A stretch of DNA of 64,000 nucleotides from Serripes groenlandicus (GCA_031761405.1 JASEVX010000003.1:66310150-66374149), one strand, 5' to 3'. Counted from the first letter of the stretch, positions 1 to 11,562 are shown. Notes: a model not told the origin generated them from the sequence alone. Numbers and translations are program-made.

Positions 1-237
1 CGGTACACCCTGTATGTATGTGGATTTTTAAACAAAACTGTTCACTTCACTGTCTGCATTTGTGAATCATTTTGTTGGCCTCTTCCTAACTATATGATAA
101 ACGACAATCATATCCGGCTTCGCAGTAAACAAAAGACGTTGGATTGACGTTGTATCGACGTTGGACCCCGACGTTTGATTAACTTTGGATTTTGAAATCA
201 GGCAAGCACTTTCCCTGGCTATATCATTTTAATAGAT

Positions 238-412
238 TCCATGGAAAACCTACTTGGAAAAATTGTCCAATTAACATTGGAACCGAATTCCATGGAAGAA
301 AATATGAATTTGTCAGTTGATATTGTCTTCTTTTTCCATGGACAGTTTGGTATAATTGTCCATGGACATATTTTCCCATGTTTCTGTCCATGGAAAAGGG
401 ATCCTGTTTTTA
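238..412. repeat. CCATGG-rich short inverted-repeat cluster
   Basis: Five CCATGG palindromes lie within about 170 bp, most in the context TTCCATGGAA or GTCCATGGAC. The sequences between them are partly complementary (GGAAGAAAAT against TTCTTTTTCC). The paralogous cluster is at 22,279-22,443. The open frames here are products of the palindromes and no gene is recognised. It may be an internal part of a transposon whose ACGTTGG-rich edge is at 139-180. Confidence 0.5.
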
Positions 413-1049
413 ACTTAACATTGAAAATACTATTCATAGCTACTGAAAATTGTCAGTACAGTGCCATTGAAATGCATTACAATTTATAGTTTATAAATCT
501 TACATATTGCAATCTTTATTGAATTGAATTTTATTTTATTTATACAACAAAAACAAACAAAATCACATTTTTTTTAAATATTTGGTGGGTTTCTTTAGCT
601 CTAGATGACTTGATTTTCCTCATTTATTCTTGAAACATCACCAATGATCAATCAAATCACTGAAAGTGCTGACGGCCTGGGGGCTGCAGAAAGGTTGGAG
701 AAGTAGGGAACATGTAAAAGGAAATAACAATTGCAGCTTAAGTTTATGTATTTAGTGTTAAGAAGTTGAAAGATCATATCAAAAAAAGTAAATATTATGA
801 AACTGCCAATTTGAAAACAGAAGAACCTTGTTGGCGCTATATCGCTCACATGAGTGCAAGAGCTCACAAGTATACACATTAAAGACATGAAGAATGAAAG
901 GAAAATTTGACAGCAGGTTTAAGCAGAATATTTGAAGTTTCTGCCTTATTATATTGAGAAATATGTCAATGTTAAATCAACTTCAATTAAGTAGAAATAA
1001 TTCTCTAAACCATATACTAGACTTGGAGAAAGTGTTTGATCTATGCAAA

Positions 1050-2452
1050 ACTCATCAAGAAAATCATTATGACAAAGATTCAAAATGCAACCTCCAGAGT
1101 GTTATCAAGATGTTCCTTCATTTGGCCTAGTGATCTATTTTCTTTATCACTCATATTCGAACATGGGCTAGATATTATCAACACAAACATGTTGAAAAAG
1201 TTTCCTTGATAAAAGCAACGAATGCGGCCTCCAGAGCAATAACAACATTATACACTTCAATTTGACCTAATAACCTAGTTTTTGACCCGGCATGACCCAT
1301 ATTCGAAATTAGCCTAGATATCATTAAGATAAACATTCTGACCATTTTTTTGAAAATGTGGCTTTTACAGTGTTGACAAGATTTTCCTGCAATTTGGCAG
1401 ATTAACTTACTTTTTGAACAGAAAGGACCAATAATCAAAGGTGGCCTATATATCATCAAGACAAACATTCTGATACAGTTTTAACATGATCAATTTAAAA
1501 ATGCAGCCTCCAGATTGTTAACAATATTTTCCTTCAATTTGGCCTAGATATCATTAAGATAAACATTTTGACCAAATTAAAAAAAAAATGTGGCTTCTAC
1601 AGTGTTGGCAAGATTTTACTTCAATTTGGCCTAGTGACCTATTTTCAGAAGAAGCAAACATTGCAGTCTCTAGATTGTTCAAAAGATTTTCCTTCAATTT
1701 GACCTAGTGACCTTTTTTTTAACCCAAAATGACCCATATTCAAACTTGACCTACATATCATGAAGACAAACATTTTGATAAAGTTTCAACATGCTTAAAG
1801 TTACTCAGGGCCAAATTGAAATCTAGTCCACTCGTTTTTTTTTTTTTTTTTTTTTTTTTTTCGTTTTTAATTATCATAATGAGAAAACAAATATTTGCCA
1901 ATTATCTCTGTAAAATAATCGGACAATTTATTGTTGTCAAATGTAGCTTCCAAAATATAGACGGAACATAGTCCATAATTTATATATATTTGAAATAGAA
2001 ATTGTAATGATAGTTTTATACATCCCATCCCCCGACCCAATCAGAAATTTCAAAATAATCTGCATAACACTTGATCGTCTGCAAATAGTATTTAATTAAA
2101 ATATAGAGAAAATGATAGCTGCTCGCCAAATGGCATTAATACCGAGTGCGTGGGTAAACAACGTAAACAAAGTCAAGTAAAGTTAAAAATGCAGATTCCA
2201 GAGTGTTAACAAGATTTTCCATCAATTTGACCTAGTGACATAGTTTTTTTACCTCATATGGCTCAGTTTTAATTGGTCCAAGATTTGATGGAGATAAATG
2301 TTTTGACAAATTTTCATGAATATCTGATGTAAAATGTAGCCTGTAGAGTGTTAACAAGACAATTATTGATGCCGTACGTCACAGGACGGGCGCCGGACAA
2401 AATGTGATAACAATACCTTGAGCACTTCGTGCACAGGCGAGCTAAAATAAAA
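1050..2452 (-). repeat. array of about 150-bp degenerate tandem units, reverse orientation
   Basis: Units repeat a pattern of TTTTCCTTCAATTTGGCCTA, then TGACCTAGTGACC, a 'gacccatattcgaac' block and a 'catcaagacaaacattctga' block. The array ends at 2,342-2,452 with a 'ggacgggcgccggacaaaatgtgataac' type end and a GAGCACTTCGTGC hairpin, which matches the start of the complete forward element at 53,901-54,790. It is a dispersed repeat family, not a gene. The paralogous array is 23,060-24,470. Confidence 0.75.
1838..1861. repeat. poly(T) tract
   Basis: An uninterrupted run of about 24 T. It is absent at the paralogous place near 23,740-23,880, where ordinary sequence is found instead, so this part differs between the duplication copies. 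Confidence 0.8.
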
Positions 2453-2589
2453 AGAAAATTATTGATAACAATTAACTGCACATAGTGAACGAATTAACAG
2501 AAGAAAAGCCCATGAGAGCACATAAACATACACTTGCAAAGAAACATAACAAGAGGGTCACGAGTGCCCTAGATCGCTCACATTAATCA

Positions 2590-3385
2590 TGCAATGTGAT
2601 TTCTAATGCAAAACACATCAAGACAATTATTCTGACAACAATTCAAAATTCAACCTCCAGAGTGTTGACAAGATTTTCCTTTATTTGGTCTTATGACCTG
2701 TTTTCTATTTTACCTTATATAATCCATATTCGAACATGGACTAAATATCCTCAAGTCAAACATTCTGACAAAGTTTCAACTTGATCAACGTAAAAATGCG
2801 GCCTCCGGAGTTTTAATAATATTTTCTTTCAATTTTCCTAGTGGCCTAGTTTTTAACCCAATATGACCCATTTTTGGCTTCTATAGTGTTAACAAGATCA
2901 TGACCAATATTCAAACTTGGCCTACATGTAATCAAGACGAACATTCTGATCAAGTTTCAACAAGCTCAAGTTAAAAATGCAGCACTCCAGAGTGTTAACA
3001 AGAGTACCCTTCAATTTGGTGTACTAACCTTGTTTCTGAGCCAATATGACCACTATTCTAACTTAACCTAAATATTATTCTGACAAAATTTCAAGCTACT
3101 GAAGCAAAAAATGCCGCTTCTAGATATCAAGAAGATGTTCCTTTAATTTGTCCTAGTGACCTAGTTGTTGACCCGGAATGACCCGTATTCAAACTTGGCC
3201 TAGATATTATTAAGATAAACATTCTGACCTAATTTTAAACTGCTGAAGAAAAAAATGCGGCTTTTACAATGTTAAGAATATTTTCTTTCAATTTATTCTC
3301 GTGACCTAGTTTTTGAACAGGCATGACCAATATTCGAACTTGGCATATCATCAAGATAAACATTTGTTCAACTAACAACAAATTT
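2590..3385 (-). repeat. second block of about 150-bp units
   Basis: This continues the same repeat family, with 'acaagattttcc', 'gacctagtttttgac' and 'aacattctgac' blocks recurring roughly every 150 bp. Internal short open frames (for example 2,596-2,784) recur in copy 2 at 24,475-24,663 only because the repeat recurs. The paralogous stretch is 24,475-25,520, where one unit is present twice (24,475 and 24,742). Confidence 0.7.
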
Positions 3386-3454
3386 TGAAATCAATTTTAT
3401 TAACATTCTATGAACATTTTATTTTCATTATACCTCAAATGACTCTGTAATGTT

Positions 3455-3960
3455 AAATTTTCATATACTCATCATGGGCAATTTCTTACTGTCTCATGCT
3501 AACAATACGTTTTTGACCGGTTAACAGTATACTGTTACATAGCACGCGCGTCTTAATGTTGGTCATGCGTGTGCATGACGTCATTTGAAACAATAACGCC
3601 ACCGTTATAAATTCACTTTTCCAAACGGCATTCGCCAAAAAAGAACATGTTATTATTCGTAAAATGTAAGCCAGGCCTAGAAACGCATACGCACTAAGAA
3701 ACGTTGTATGAAAAATACGCAGGAGGGGATTGCAACAGTCAAAAATAGTTCCGGAAGTTTATAGTGATATACTGTATGGTATATCACGCTCAAATCCCAC
3801 ATTGCGTATAGAAGAGAAATTGTCAAAAGTGTTAAAATGTCGACCTTCGTAATTAATTACTACACATATGAACTCCAAATCGTGATATAAGAGCCAGTAT
3901 ATTAATAAACATAAGATCTATTAACAATCTAGCACTATTGTATAACTAAAAGGTATACAA
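3455..3960. repeat. CRE-bearing repeat unit, copy a
   Basis: The unit begins 'catatactcatcatgggcaat', carries the 16-bp palindrome TAACAGTATACTGTTA (about 3,523-3,538), a CACGCGCGT block and the palindrome TGACGTCA at 3,576-3,583, and ends with a 'gttccggaagttta' block. It is repeated about 665 bp downstream and at 25,618, 26,330 and 19,385. No coding capacity was recognised. Confidence 0.75.
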
Positions 3961-4137
3961 CTGTGTTGGGAACTATCTACTGTTCAGACATGACGTTGCT
4001 TTCCTTGATAAAATCACGTGTAGGCTATTCTATCTTTGCTCCCATTGTATTTGTTTTGGAAATATTCACGAACTTTTTCAACTTACAATCAGTTTTATTA
4101 ACTGTCGATAAACATCTTATTTTAATTATACCTTTTT

Positions 4138-4500
4138 CAAATTTTCATATACTCATCATGGGCAATGTTTTACTGTCTCTTGCTAACGCAACGTTTCTGA
4201 CCGGTTAACAATATGCTGTTACATGGCACGCGCGTCTAAAATATTTGTCATTCACGTACATGACGTCATTTAAAACAATAACGTCACCGTTATAATTCAA
4301 CTTTCCAAACAGCATTTGCAACAAAAGTACGCGACTTAATTAATAAAATGTCAATCCAAGCGTAGTTATGCATGCGCACTAAGAAACGTTATATGAAAAA
4401 TACGCGGGAAGGAATTTAAACAGCCAAAATAGTTCCGGCAGTTTAGAGTGATTTACTGTATGATGTAATCCCTCTGCGTATAGAAGAGAACTTGTCAGTA
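4138..4500. repeat. CRE-bearing repeat unit, copy b
   Basis: Tandem partner of the unit at 3,455, with the same order of blocks and TGACGTCA at 4,261-4,268. Its palindromic 16-mer is decayed to TAACAATATGCTGTTA. The paralogous copy is 26,330-26,690. Confidence 0.75.
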
Positions 4501-4517
4501 GTGTTAGAAGTCTTTAT

Positions 4518-4800
4518 ATGTAACGTGTGTAATATAACATGACCGAATCTCTATGAAAATGACGTCACGTCAGCGGTTTGACGTCATAACGTTACTCACT
4601 TTGGCGCCAAAACCGGTTAATTTCATCCACAAATTGTGGAAATGTTAAGTACATTTTATATAAATACGCCTCATAAATCACGTTGTGTGATAAATAGAAT
4701 AAACGTGTACACAAAGATGAATCTGACCTCGTTTAATAAAACTTTATATGAAATGGCAACTCATATCAGATCCTATATTTACAGATGTCGCCGTAGTTAG
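4518..4800. repeat. foldback-derived repeat with two TGACGTCA sites
   Basis: A block starting 'taacgtgtgtaatataacatg' contains TGACGTCA at 4,560-4,567 and 4,579-4,586, then GGCGCC. It leads into 'tttaataaaactttatatgaa', which is one arm of the hairpin seen whole at 61,650-61,872. Copies are at 26,703-27,115 (same strand), 21,721-21,840 (opposite strand) and 61,437-61,560. Confidence 0.7.
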
Positions 4801-5224
4801 ACTGTTAAATATATATTTTTTTCTATATGACTGATTATTCCATTATTGCCTGTCAATCTGAATAACAATTATCACTTGTATAAGTTCTTTGCTTTTGAAA
4901 AATTATGTTTGATTTGAATTTTTAAACTTTTAAAATATCTCCGCAAAAGGACGAATTATCCCGATCGGACATTTTGTAATTCGGAACAAAGACAGCAGCG
5001 TCCAAGAAACAAAGCACATAAAGTGCTGACAGGCAAGGACTAAATACAGATCACGAATCACGGACTACAGTTTATTCGTATCTGCGGCTAAAAATTAAGC
5101 AATATAGCTACGCACAACGGAGAAATATGCCAACTAAATTAATTTTTCTTTTATCAGAAAAGGCATTTTCATAAAATATAGAAATGTGTTTTTTACTGTT
5201 CTTTTCCTAACACTAACTTATGTA

Positions 5225-5465
5225 ATTTGTGAAACACACATTAAACAGACGTCGGAAAGACGTCATATATTCGTCACCGATGTCGCGACCAAAATACAAC
5301 GCTGGTACGCCGTCGACCCAACGTAAAACAGCAACGTTGTATCGTCGTCGTGAATCCGAAATCGGTTGACGTTGGTTTATGGTTACCGATGTCACAACCA
5401 TTATTGTAATACAACTTTAATCAAACATCGGTGTGACGTCGGATGTTTACTGAATCGATATGTGA
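5225..5465. repeat. ACGTCGG/CGACGTT-rich repeat
   Basis: Many short ACGTC, GACGTT and CGTCGT blocks lie in both orientations just downstream of exon 2 of the receptor-like gene. The same vocabulary appears at 135-190 and in copy 2 at 27,555-27,750. It is probably a degenerate MITE family with GACGT-rich termini. The frames predicted here are low-complexity products of the repeat. Confidence 0.5.
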
Positions 5466-5528
5466 GTGCTTTTTCTTTTAAATACTTGCTCTTATTTAGA
5501 TTATTGAATGAAAATGAAAATATCCTAC

Positions 5529-6373
5529 CAGTGACGGACCATTCCTGACACAAGCCTCTGGGAATGCTATTTTTTCGTCTGATACCCCATCATAATTCAT
5601 CTTCTTGAAATAAACTGCATCCAATACGAAAGAAAATTCCTCTGAGAAAGTGGTCTTTAGATTTTCGAACAGTTTGCACGACCATGTACCAGCATTGCAG
5701 ATGTAACAATAAATGTTTTTATACACCATAGGGAATATCCGAACCGGAGACTTCAGTCCACTTTCACATGCTTCCCTTACGTCAATTGATGACAAATTCG
5801 TGTTTGTCACAGCCGGCATCGTATTAATTTGTGACGATAACTTACACTTAGAAACAAGTTCGTGATGACATCGTTTGTTTGCGAGAAAATTTGGGTCACT
5901 GAATTCGAATACAATATAGCAATTAGACGTCAGCAGATTTCGCTCAATGAACTGTACTTGTTGGAAAATGGGTAATTTATTGTAACTGTTTATGTCTTTA
6001 CAGACAAGAATAGGTAACCAAGGTTTGACGTCGGTGGTGTTGTGACAAAGGGCACACTCGGCGTTCTTGTAGATCTTGTCATGTTCTTTTGAGTAAACAG
6101 GGAATAAATTACCCCATGCTGCAACTGGATCTTTATTACAGGAAGGCAACACACTATCGTGTATACTTGCTTCTGGAAGTGAGTTGTCTACACAGCCCCT
6201 TTTTGGTGTAGAGGAGACGATTTGATAGGCGGGTACATTTCTTGGCCATGTTTCATCCGGTGTCCCCGTTTGTACATAAAGACACTCCATGCTTTCTTCA
6301 ACGAAAGTATCATCGTTGTCATCTGGGTAACAGCAGTTCATATGTTCATGACATCGTTCATGGCAAGAACATC
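5529..6373 (-). CDS. exon 2 of methuselah/adhesion-GPCR-like receptor (ectodomain)
   Basis: This internal coding exon of 845 nt has a polypyrimidine/TCTTAG acceptor just above 6,373 and a CTG|GTAGGA donor at 5,528-5,527. It is in frame with exon 1 (phase 1 in, phase 0 out). It encodes the rest of a Cys-rich knot begun in exon 1 (ACC-KGCSCHERC, then NCCYPD), matching the C-x-C-x3-C-x5-CC pattern of somatomedin-B-like domains. Two paired-Cys motifs follow, YKNAECALCHN and YKNIYCYICN, which are typical of the N-terminal half of mollusc methuselah-like and adhesion-GPCR-like proteins. No membrane segment is present, so the 7TM part would be on exons left of base 1. The reading frame is intact, unlike the copy at 27,832-28,653. 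The family assignment is from motif resemblance only; a secreted SMB protein is the alternative. Confidence 0.65.
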
Positions 6374-7393
6374 CTAAGAGAAACACACAGCTAAATTCAG
6401 AATTGAGCCATAATGATCTGTGGCATTTGCAAACAGTCTAGGTTCGGATTAACCTGTGCGTTCTAGCAGAGTAATATGAAACTGCATACTTTGCTAATTA
6501 GTCACATATGGTTTCAAGACGAACCAGATTAGTAGATATAATTGTATGGTATTATTGTGGCTATGCCACCCTTCCGCTACTTTGATTATGCTTGAATGGC
6601 TAAATGCAGGAAAGATTCGACTTTGATTAGACAGAGTCGAGATGCGTTCTGATCTTATTAGTCGCAAACTCCCGATATCCGAATTATTATGACATTATTA
6701 TTCTAGGATGATATATGACGATACTATTTGCGTGTATATAGAATCCGAAGCATAATTATGTATGCCTTGAAATCACAATAAATAAGTTACTTTTATCAAC
6801 TATACCCTAGTTACGAGAATTGGTCTAAATTTCCTTCATATATGACGTAAAATAATTATGGTTTATATATAACTGATTGATACTTGAATTATATTCTACG
6901 TGAAATCTACTGTGACCAACTGCGTACTGTGATATACGCATAACATCTACAAGGAAAAACCAACTGCAAATAAACTATATAGTAGTCTTTGAGACTTGCA
7001 TTACGACGTCGTTTGGTGTCAGACTCCAAGACGAGTAAACCTTGTCCTAATAACAAGAAAACAGCAGAAGATCATTTTTGAAAGCAAAAATATTGATAAT
7101 CTCTAAAAATTAATAAAAACATCATCGAATTAAACGGAAAACATTGTGGCAAAAGAAAAAAAGGATCAACAGTGACTTCTTCTTTTTCCACGTTGGTTAG
7201 AAAAAACGTCTTCTGCAGAGGCGTAAGAAAGCGTCAACATGTGGGGAATAGGTTAAATCTAAAAGCATGTTGTCCATTGGTTGGGGTAGCCTTCACTCTC
7301 AGTATCAGATTATAGACCCCTGTTATAACTTGAGTAAATTCCCTGGGTTGGAGTAGGTATTACTGACGGAAAAGAATTTAATGATAAACATAC
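6374..7393 (-). other. intron 1 of the receptor-like gene
   Basis: Begins GTATGT at 7,393 and ends in CTCTTAG at 6,374, in phase 1, about 1.0 kb long. Nothing else is recognised in it except part of a dispersed repeat at about 7,150-7,232. The 7,162 end of the copy 2 deletion falls inside this intron. Confidence 0.65.
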
Positions 7394-7613
7394 CTTTACA
7401 GCACGCAAGTTGGTTTCCTGTACCAATCGGTCCGTTTGGTAAAACGTTTGGTTCAGATGAATTCCTGATACATATATCAACTTTTGGACAAAGATCACCC
7501 ATTTCCTTCTCCATTTTGCTGAAAAACTCTGTTTGAATAACGTCGTTTGGTCCTTGTGTTGCATGTACAATACTAAATACTGTCAAGAGCGTCCAATACG
7601 TTGATATGACCAT
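7394..7613 (-). CDS. exon 1 of the receptor-like gene: start codon and signal peptide
   Basis: ATG at 7,613-7,611 opens a frame with a typical signal peptide (MVISTYWTLLTVFSIVHATQ, predicted cleavage near residue 18-20), then a short acidic stretch and Cys residues at the start of the SMB-like knot (NQLACCKG). The exon ends AAAG|GTATGT, a strong donor. Splicing to 6,373 completes a Gly codon and yields CCKGCSCHERC with no frame break. Exons 1 and 2 together give 355 codons of extracellular sequence. The protein should enter the secretory pathway. The exon may be extended on its 5' side by untranslated sequence from an acceptor such as TTTTAG near 7,653. This exon has no counterpart in copy 2, where it was deleted. 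Confidence 0.65.
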
Positions 7614-7892
7614 ATTTCCAGCGTTGTTTTCTCAAACCATTGATGTTAAATAGCTAAAATAATTACTTTAAGGTTGGTTTTCAAGAAGCACCTCTTATGT
7701 ACATATGGCGTATTCATGAAGTTTATTATATGCATCGTAAGGTGGTGCCGAAACACATATTGGTATTCATTTACAAAAGTGTTTTGAAACCTTTGATGTT
7801 TTATTAGCAAAACAGTACAGAGCTACAGAATCTGTGGATGCCCTGGCCGATCCTAATCTACATTAGTCATAAAAACCATAAGTTAGGTTAAC

Positions 7893-8300
7893 ATAATTGT
7901 TTATCAATAGTAATAATTAAAACTAATAACAGTGGTAATAATTAAAACTAATAACAGTGATACTAATAATAATGATACCAGTAACAATTATAATGATGTT
8001 TATAACAGTAAAAGGGATTATGCCAATGAGGCTGAATCTGCTGCTGCTGATGATGATGATGTTTTGAAGTGAATACTGATAGTAATAATCATAATGATAA
8101 AAATACCACAATTGATAATGGTATTATGTTGATAATAACGATAACAATAATAAAATATATTAATAGTGATAATAATAATAATTTAATGGCAATAATGATA
8201 ATATCCTTTATCTATAATTACAAGCATGGAAATAATAGTTATAATAATGATGTATTTATAATGAATATCAAAATGAATGAAAAAACAATCACATAAATAA
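7893..8300. repeat. AT-rich trinucleotide-type low-complexity tract
   Basis: Runs of AATAAT, GATAAT and TGATGATGATG, with a near-perfect 25-bp direct repeat at 7,910-7,960. Open frames over this stretch on both strands are compositional and not genes. Confidence 0.75.
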
Positions 8301-8340
8301 ATGGATAAACCAGTATGTACGTAACGAATTGCATACTTAC

Positions 8341-8398
8341 AGGATTACGTGCTCCCCGGAATTCCGAGCTGACAAATAGAGTCAGGCAATATATAGGA
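8341..8398 (-). promoter_or_regulatory. candidate promoter and 5' non-coding exon of the receptor-like gene
   Basis: On the minus strand a TATATATTG box (about 8,389-8,396) is followed about 30 bases later by a short segment ending AATCCT|GTAAGTATG, a consensus donor at 8,340-8,339. This would form a small untranslated exon of about 20-30 nt (start near 8,360) spliced to the ATG exon at 7,613. It is supported only by signal spacing. The same region is deleted in copy 2. Confidence 0.3.
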
Positions 8399-8469
8399 AT
8401 CGTCCCCATGCCGTTGTTTGATGAAAGGGGCATTCCAGACAATCCAAATGACTTAAACCTTTCCCACAT

Positions 8470-9150
8470 CTAACATTTAATAGTCGTCTTTAAAGGTATA
8501 TCATGCAGATGTCGCAATACTTTGAGAATTGAAAGCAACTCTATGTTGTTCATACATGGATTAAGACATTGCGGAAAGTGGAGAGCATTTTTCTTTTTCC
8601 CGAAAGTGTTTTCAAAAGTCGTCAGATGTAAAGGCGTCTAGTTATGTCTGTTAAGCATAATAGCTAATGCAAAGGGGCGAGGTAGAGATAATGCACTCAC
8701 CGATTCAAAGTTCACGGCAGGTGAAGACACTGATGAAACGTCGTACGTATCTTAAACTTTTGTTTCTCTTCAAGATAAGAGAAAGAAAGAACTAGTGAGG
8801 TTTTCTTGTGACTTGGTCTATTATGTTCTCATTAAAACTAATGAGATTTGAAGAATATTTGTTATTTATGCTAATGATTATGATGAATACGGATCTGTTT
8901 GACAAAAAAATGCATGTGGGCCATAATCATAGGAAACCCTAACCTAGTGTTTCTGTGATAAATGTAAATCGCATCCATGCAATCGCATGCAAGTGGTTTC
9001 TGTTTGATGGAATTCTAGACTCCGTGCGCCTTTGACTAATTGACGACGGGTACATGTCTAGTTCAATTGGCGCTGAGTCGCAGGTTCGTCCGAAATTACA
9101 GTCGTCGAAAACAGCAAATGGTTTGTTTTCTAATAGCAAACTTCTTTTAA
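8470..9150. other. upstream region with no gene seen
   Basis: No plausible exon is seen. A copy of the dispersed 'ttttcaaaagtcgtc...gtaaaggcgtc' motif lies at 8,566-8,640. The short frame at 8,939-9,139 has no recognisable features. The region is unique to copy 1. Confidence 0.5.
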
Positions 9151-9152
9151 AG

Positions 9153-9375
9153 CCGAGCTCAGTCGGTATCGTCGCGGAGTGTCAATCCATGGTTTGTGAG
9201 TTCGAGTCCAAGCTCCGCCAACCTTCTTTCCGACATTTGACAAAAGACACTGTTATACGTATTATTTGTCTTCGGCCAATGGGCAAACAGACTGAGTGGA
9301 AAAGTAGCTACTGGCGACAAGGTATGACTGAACATTTGTTAAAAATGGCGTTAACAAAGTTAGTAAATCAAAATT
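9153..9375 (+). mobile_element. tRNA-derived SINE
   Basis: A tRNA-like head has an A box (GAGCTCAGTCGGTA) and a B box (GAGTTCGAGTCC). The body carries 'tccgacatttgacaaaagacactgt' and an 'aaatggcgttaac...' tail. The body and tail match the SINE at 43,013-43,297. It lies within the block deleted from copy 2. Confidence 0.75.
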
Positions 9376-9719
9376 TCCTATAAAAAATATTTGAAATAGT
9401 ACACCTTTTATGTCCAATTACAACATTTTAAGAAATAATTACTTGTTATATGATTCCCCTTCGGTCCATAATTAGTAGAAATTAATATTCGCACCTGATA
9501 TCAATAATGACGACAGCGAGCTTGTGCACGTACAAAGTCTCAACTATTGTCCGTCAACCCATAGTAGCTTCATGGATTTACTTTTCTGGTGAAAACTAGA
9601 ATTGCAATCCTTTTCTTTCACACTTAAACCAATTCAATCCTTTCCAACATACAACAAATCTGCAGCAAATAATCTAGGCAAAACATGGAACATCTATGTA
9701 AATGAATGTATACTAATTA

Positions 9720-9840
9720 AATGGAGTTGAAAATATTGCGGCAACACGAGAAATTGCTCATTATTAGCAATTTATCCGTTGGTCACACTATTTTCTAACG
9801 TCGTCTGTTGTAGAGGCGACGAAATGCGAATGTATGAGAG
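9720..9840. repeat. dispersed short repeat with GCAATTTCTCC/GTAGAGGCG motif
   Basis: 'gaaattgctcattattagcaatt' forms a small hairpin and is followed by 'cacactattttctaacgtcgtctgttgtagaggcg'. Related sequences are at 7,160-7,232, 8,566-8,640, 14,690-14,780, 16,550-16,630, 35,468-35,560 and 43,365-43,400. Confidence 0.55.
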
Positions 9841-10005
9841 AAAGGGTAAAGTGATACAAAGCAATTTTCTTATGCCCAACGCACCAGATATTGTTTGTCT
9901 TCTTAAGAAACTTCGATAAATTATTTTAAAAAAAAACATCGCGTAGTTAACAACACATATAAAGTAAGTCGTTTGATTTAAAACTTTCAGGCGGCGGAAC
10001 AACTG

Positions 10006-11562
10006 TTTAGCTCACATGAGCACTTAAAGGGACTGAACACCATAATGGTCCAAAATCGTTATATTTTATACTTATTCTAATTAATCCAAAATACGTCTAT
10101 ATATATGTAAGGGAATGTTGTAGAAGGACCTACAAGTCTTGTTTTTCATTATTTCATAGGAAATAAGCAGTTAAAAAAACGTCCGCTCCGTGTTTTCCCG
10201 TTTAAAAATAACGTGGAATTTCCTCTTGCTCATTTGAATTTGTGGATTCAATTCGGCATTCTCTAACACTATCGACTCACTACATTCATGTATGCGTGAG
10301 TGTAAGGAACAACAACTCTGGGAAGGAGATTGTCAATTCGGTTGTAGTGATAACGTGATAAATATACAGCGATATTTTTAGATTTACTGGGCTACTAACC
10401 CAGTAGATTTTACAATGCAAAATAACGAAAAATCTCCGCAATATTAATAGTGTGCATATATTGTAGTACATCAGTCAGCAAATCTCAATGCCTTACATGC
10501 AAAAACATCAAGGTAATAGCAATTATTCTTTTTTTTTTGGCTTTTTTCTCATATGGGATTCAGTCCCTTTAATAGCCCTGGTATAGTGAGGTTTGAAGAT
10601 CGATGAATGACAACGGGATGTCGTCTGTCGTCCTTCAGTCAATATATTTCTGTAAATGCTACCTTTTCCTAAATTACTTGGTCATGTCTGACCAAACTGA
10701 GACGGAATACTCCTTATGTATAGCCCTTTTCAAAATTGGTATACAACGTAAATAAAAAGTAAGACTCTGGTTACAATTTTAACGGAAAGGACCTTATTAA
10801 TATATCCAAATGGCATATCCTCCTAAAACACTAGGAAAATGTGATCTTATTTCGGAAGCATGTTTTTTGGTGATGCCTATAGAATCATATTCTTTCTGAG
10901 CCGCATGGCGAATATTGATAAAATTCCCTTTTTACAATTCTAAATGATTTCGTGCAAATATCTGGTTGTCATGGCAACAGAAAGGAAACTAATTATATAA
11001 CTTAAACTGGTTTGTCAATTTAGACTAAACTCCGCAAGAATGTTCCTTGGGAGACGCCCTATCCTAGTTGCTACATACTCATATTCTACGTACAACTCTG
11101 GTTGTCATGAAAACGCAAATGACACACTTTAAACCTCTACCAAGATTGTTTAATTAATTATTATTCTCTGTTAAAATGGATTCGTTTTACTTATATGTCA
11201 ATTTACAGCAACATCTTATCTCCGGAATTGTACTTGAGTGTTGACAAACCTTACATATGTAGCATCACCTAGTAACACTCTATAACTTCTGTTCAAAGTA
11301 TATCCCTGTTGTCAAAATTGGCTCCAAACCGGTGGCACATAATTTGCATAGACAATATAATGTGTGTGTAAATTTGTGTTGCTAAAGGCCAAAAGTACAA
11401 GCCTTGGTCACACCATAAATACATAACTTTACTGCATTCGGTAAACATACGACTTGCCAAGAAAGTCCTTCTTATTATTTCTACATTGAAGTATGTGCCT
11501 TCTATCCTTTGAAATTTTGTCAGAAAAGATGAGCGATAGTGGACCATCATGGTCCTTTTGTT
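10006..11562 (+). mobile_element. terminal-hairpin non-autonomous element, interrupted by a MITE
   Basis: Starts TTTAGCTCACATGAGCAC and ends with the palindrome GGACCATCATGGTCC (11,541-11,555) followed by TTTTG. The element at 53,901-54,790 has the same kind of start and end but a different interior. The interior has no open frame of note. The paralogous copy at 35,739-36,740 lacks the 545-bp insertion at 10,028. Type is uncertain; a non-autonomous Helitron-like element is one possibility (3' hairpin), but the CTRR end is not present. Confidence 0.55.
10024..10572. mobile_element. piggyBac-like MITE with TTAA target duplication
   Basis: A 541-bp insertion (10,028-10,568) begins AGGGACTGAA and ends TTCAGTCCCT, a perfect 10-bp inverted repeat with weaker extension inwards. 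TTAA lies on both sides (10,024-10,027 and 10,569-10,572). Copy 2 has the uninterrupted site ACTTAGTAGCC at 35,755-35,765. It has no coding frame, so any movement must be driven by a transposase elsewhere. Confidence 0.9.

Noticed and set aside
241..489. Short overlapping frames on both strands near the left edge
   Set aside because: They come from CCATGG palindromes and a repeat that recurs at 22,279; the copy 2 frames are not conserved.
2596..2784. Conserved 62-residue ORF, since a near-identical frame occurs at 24,475
   Set aside because: Both lie in the duplicated 150-bp repeat array; the conservation is of DNA, not protein.
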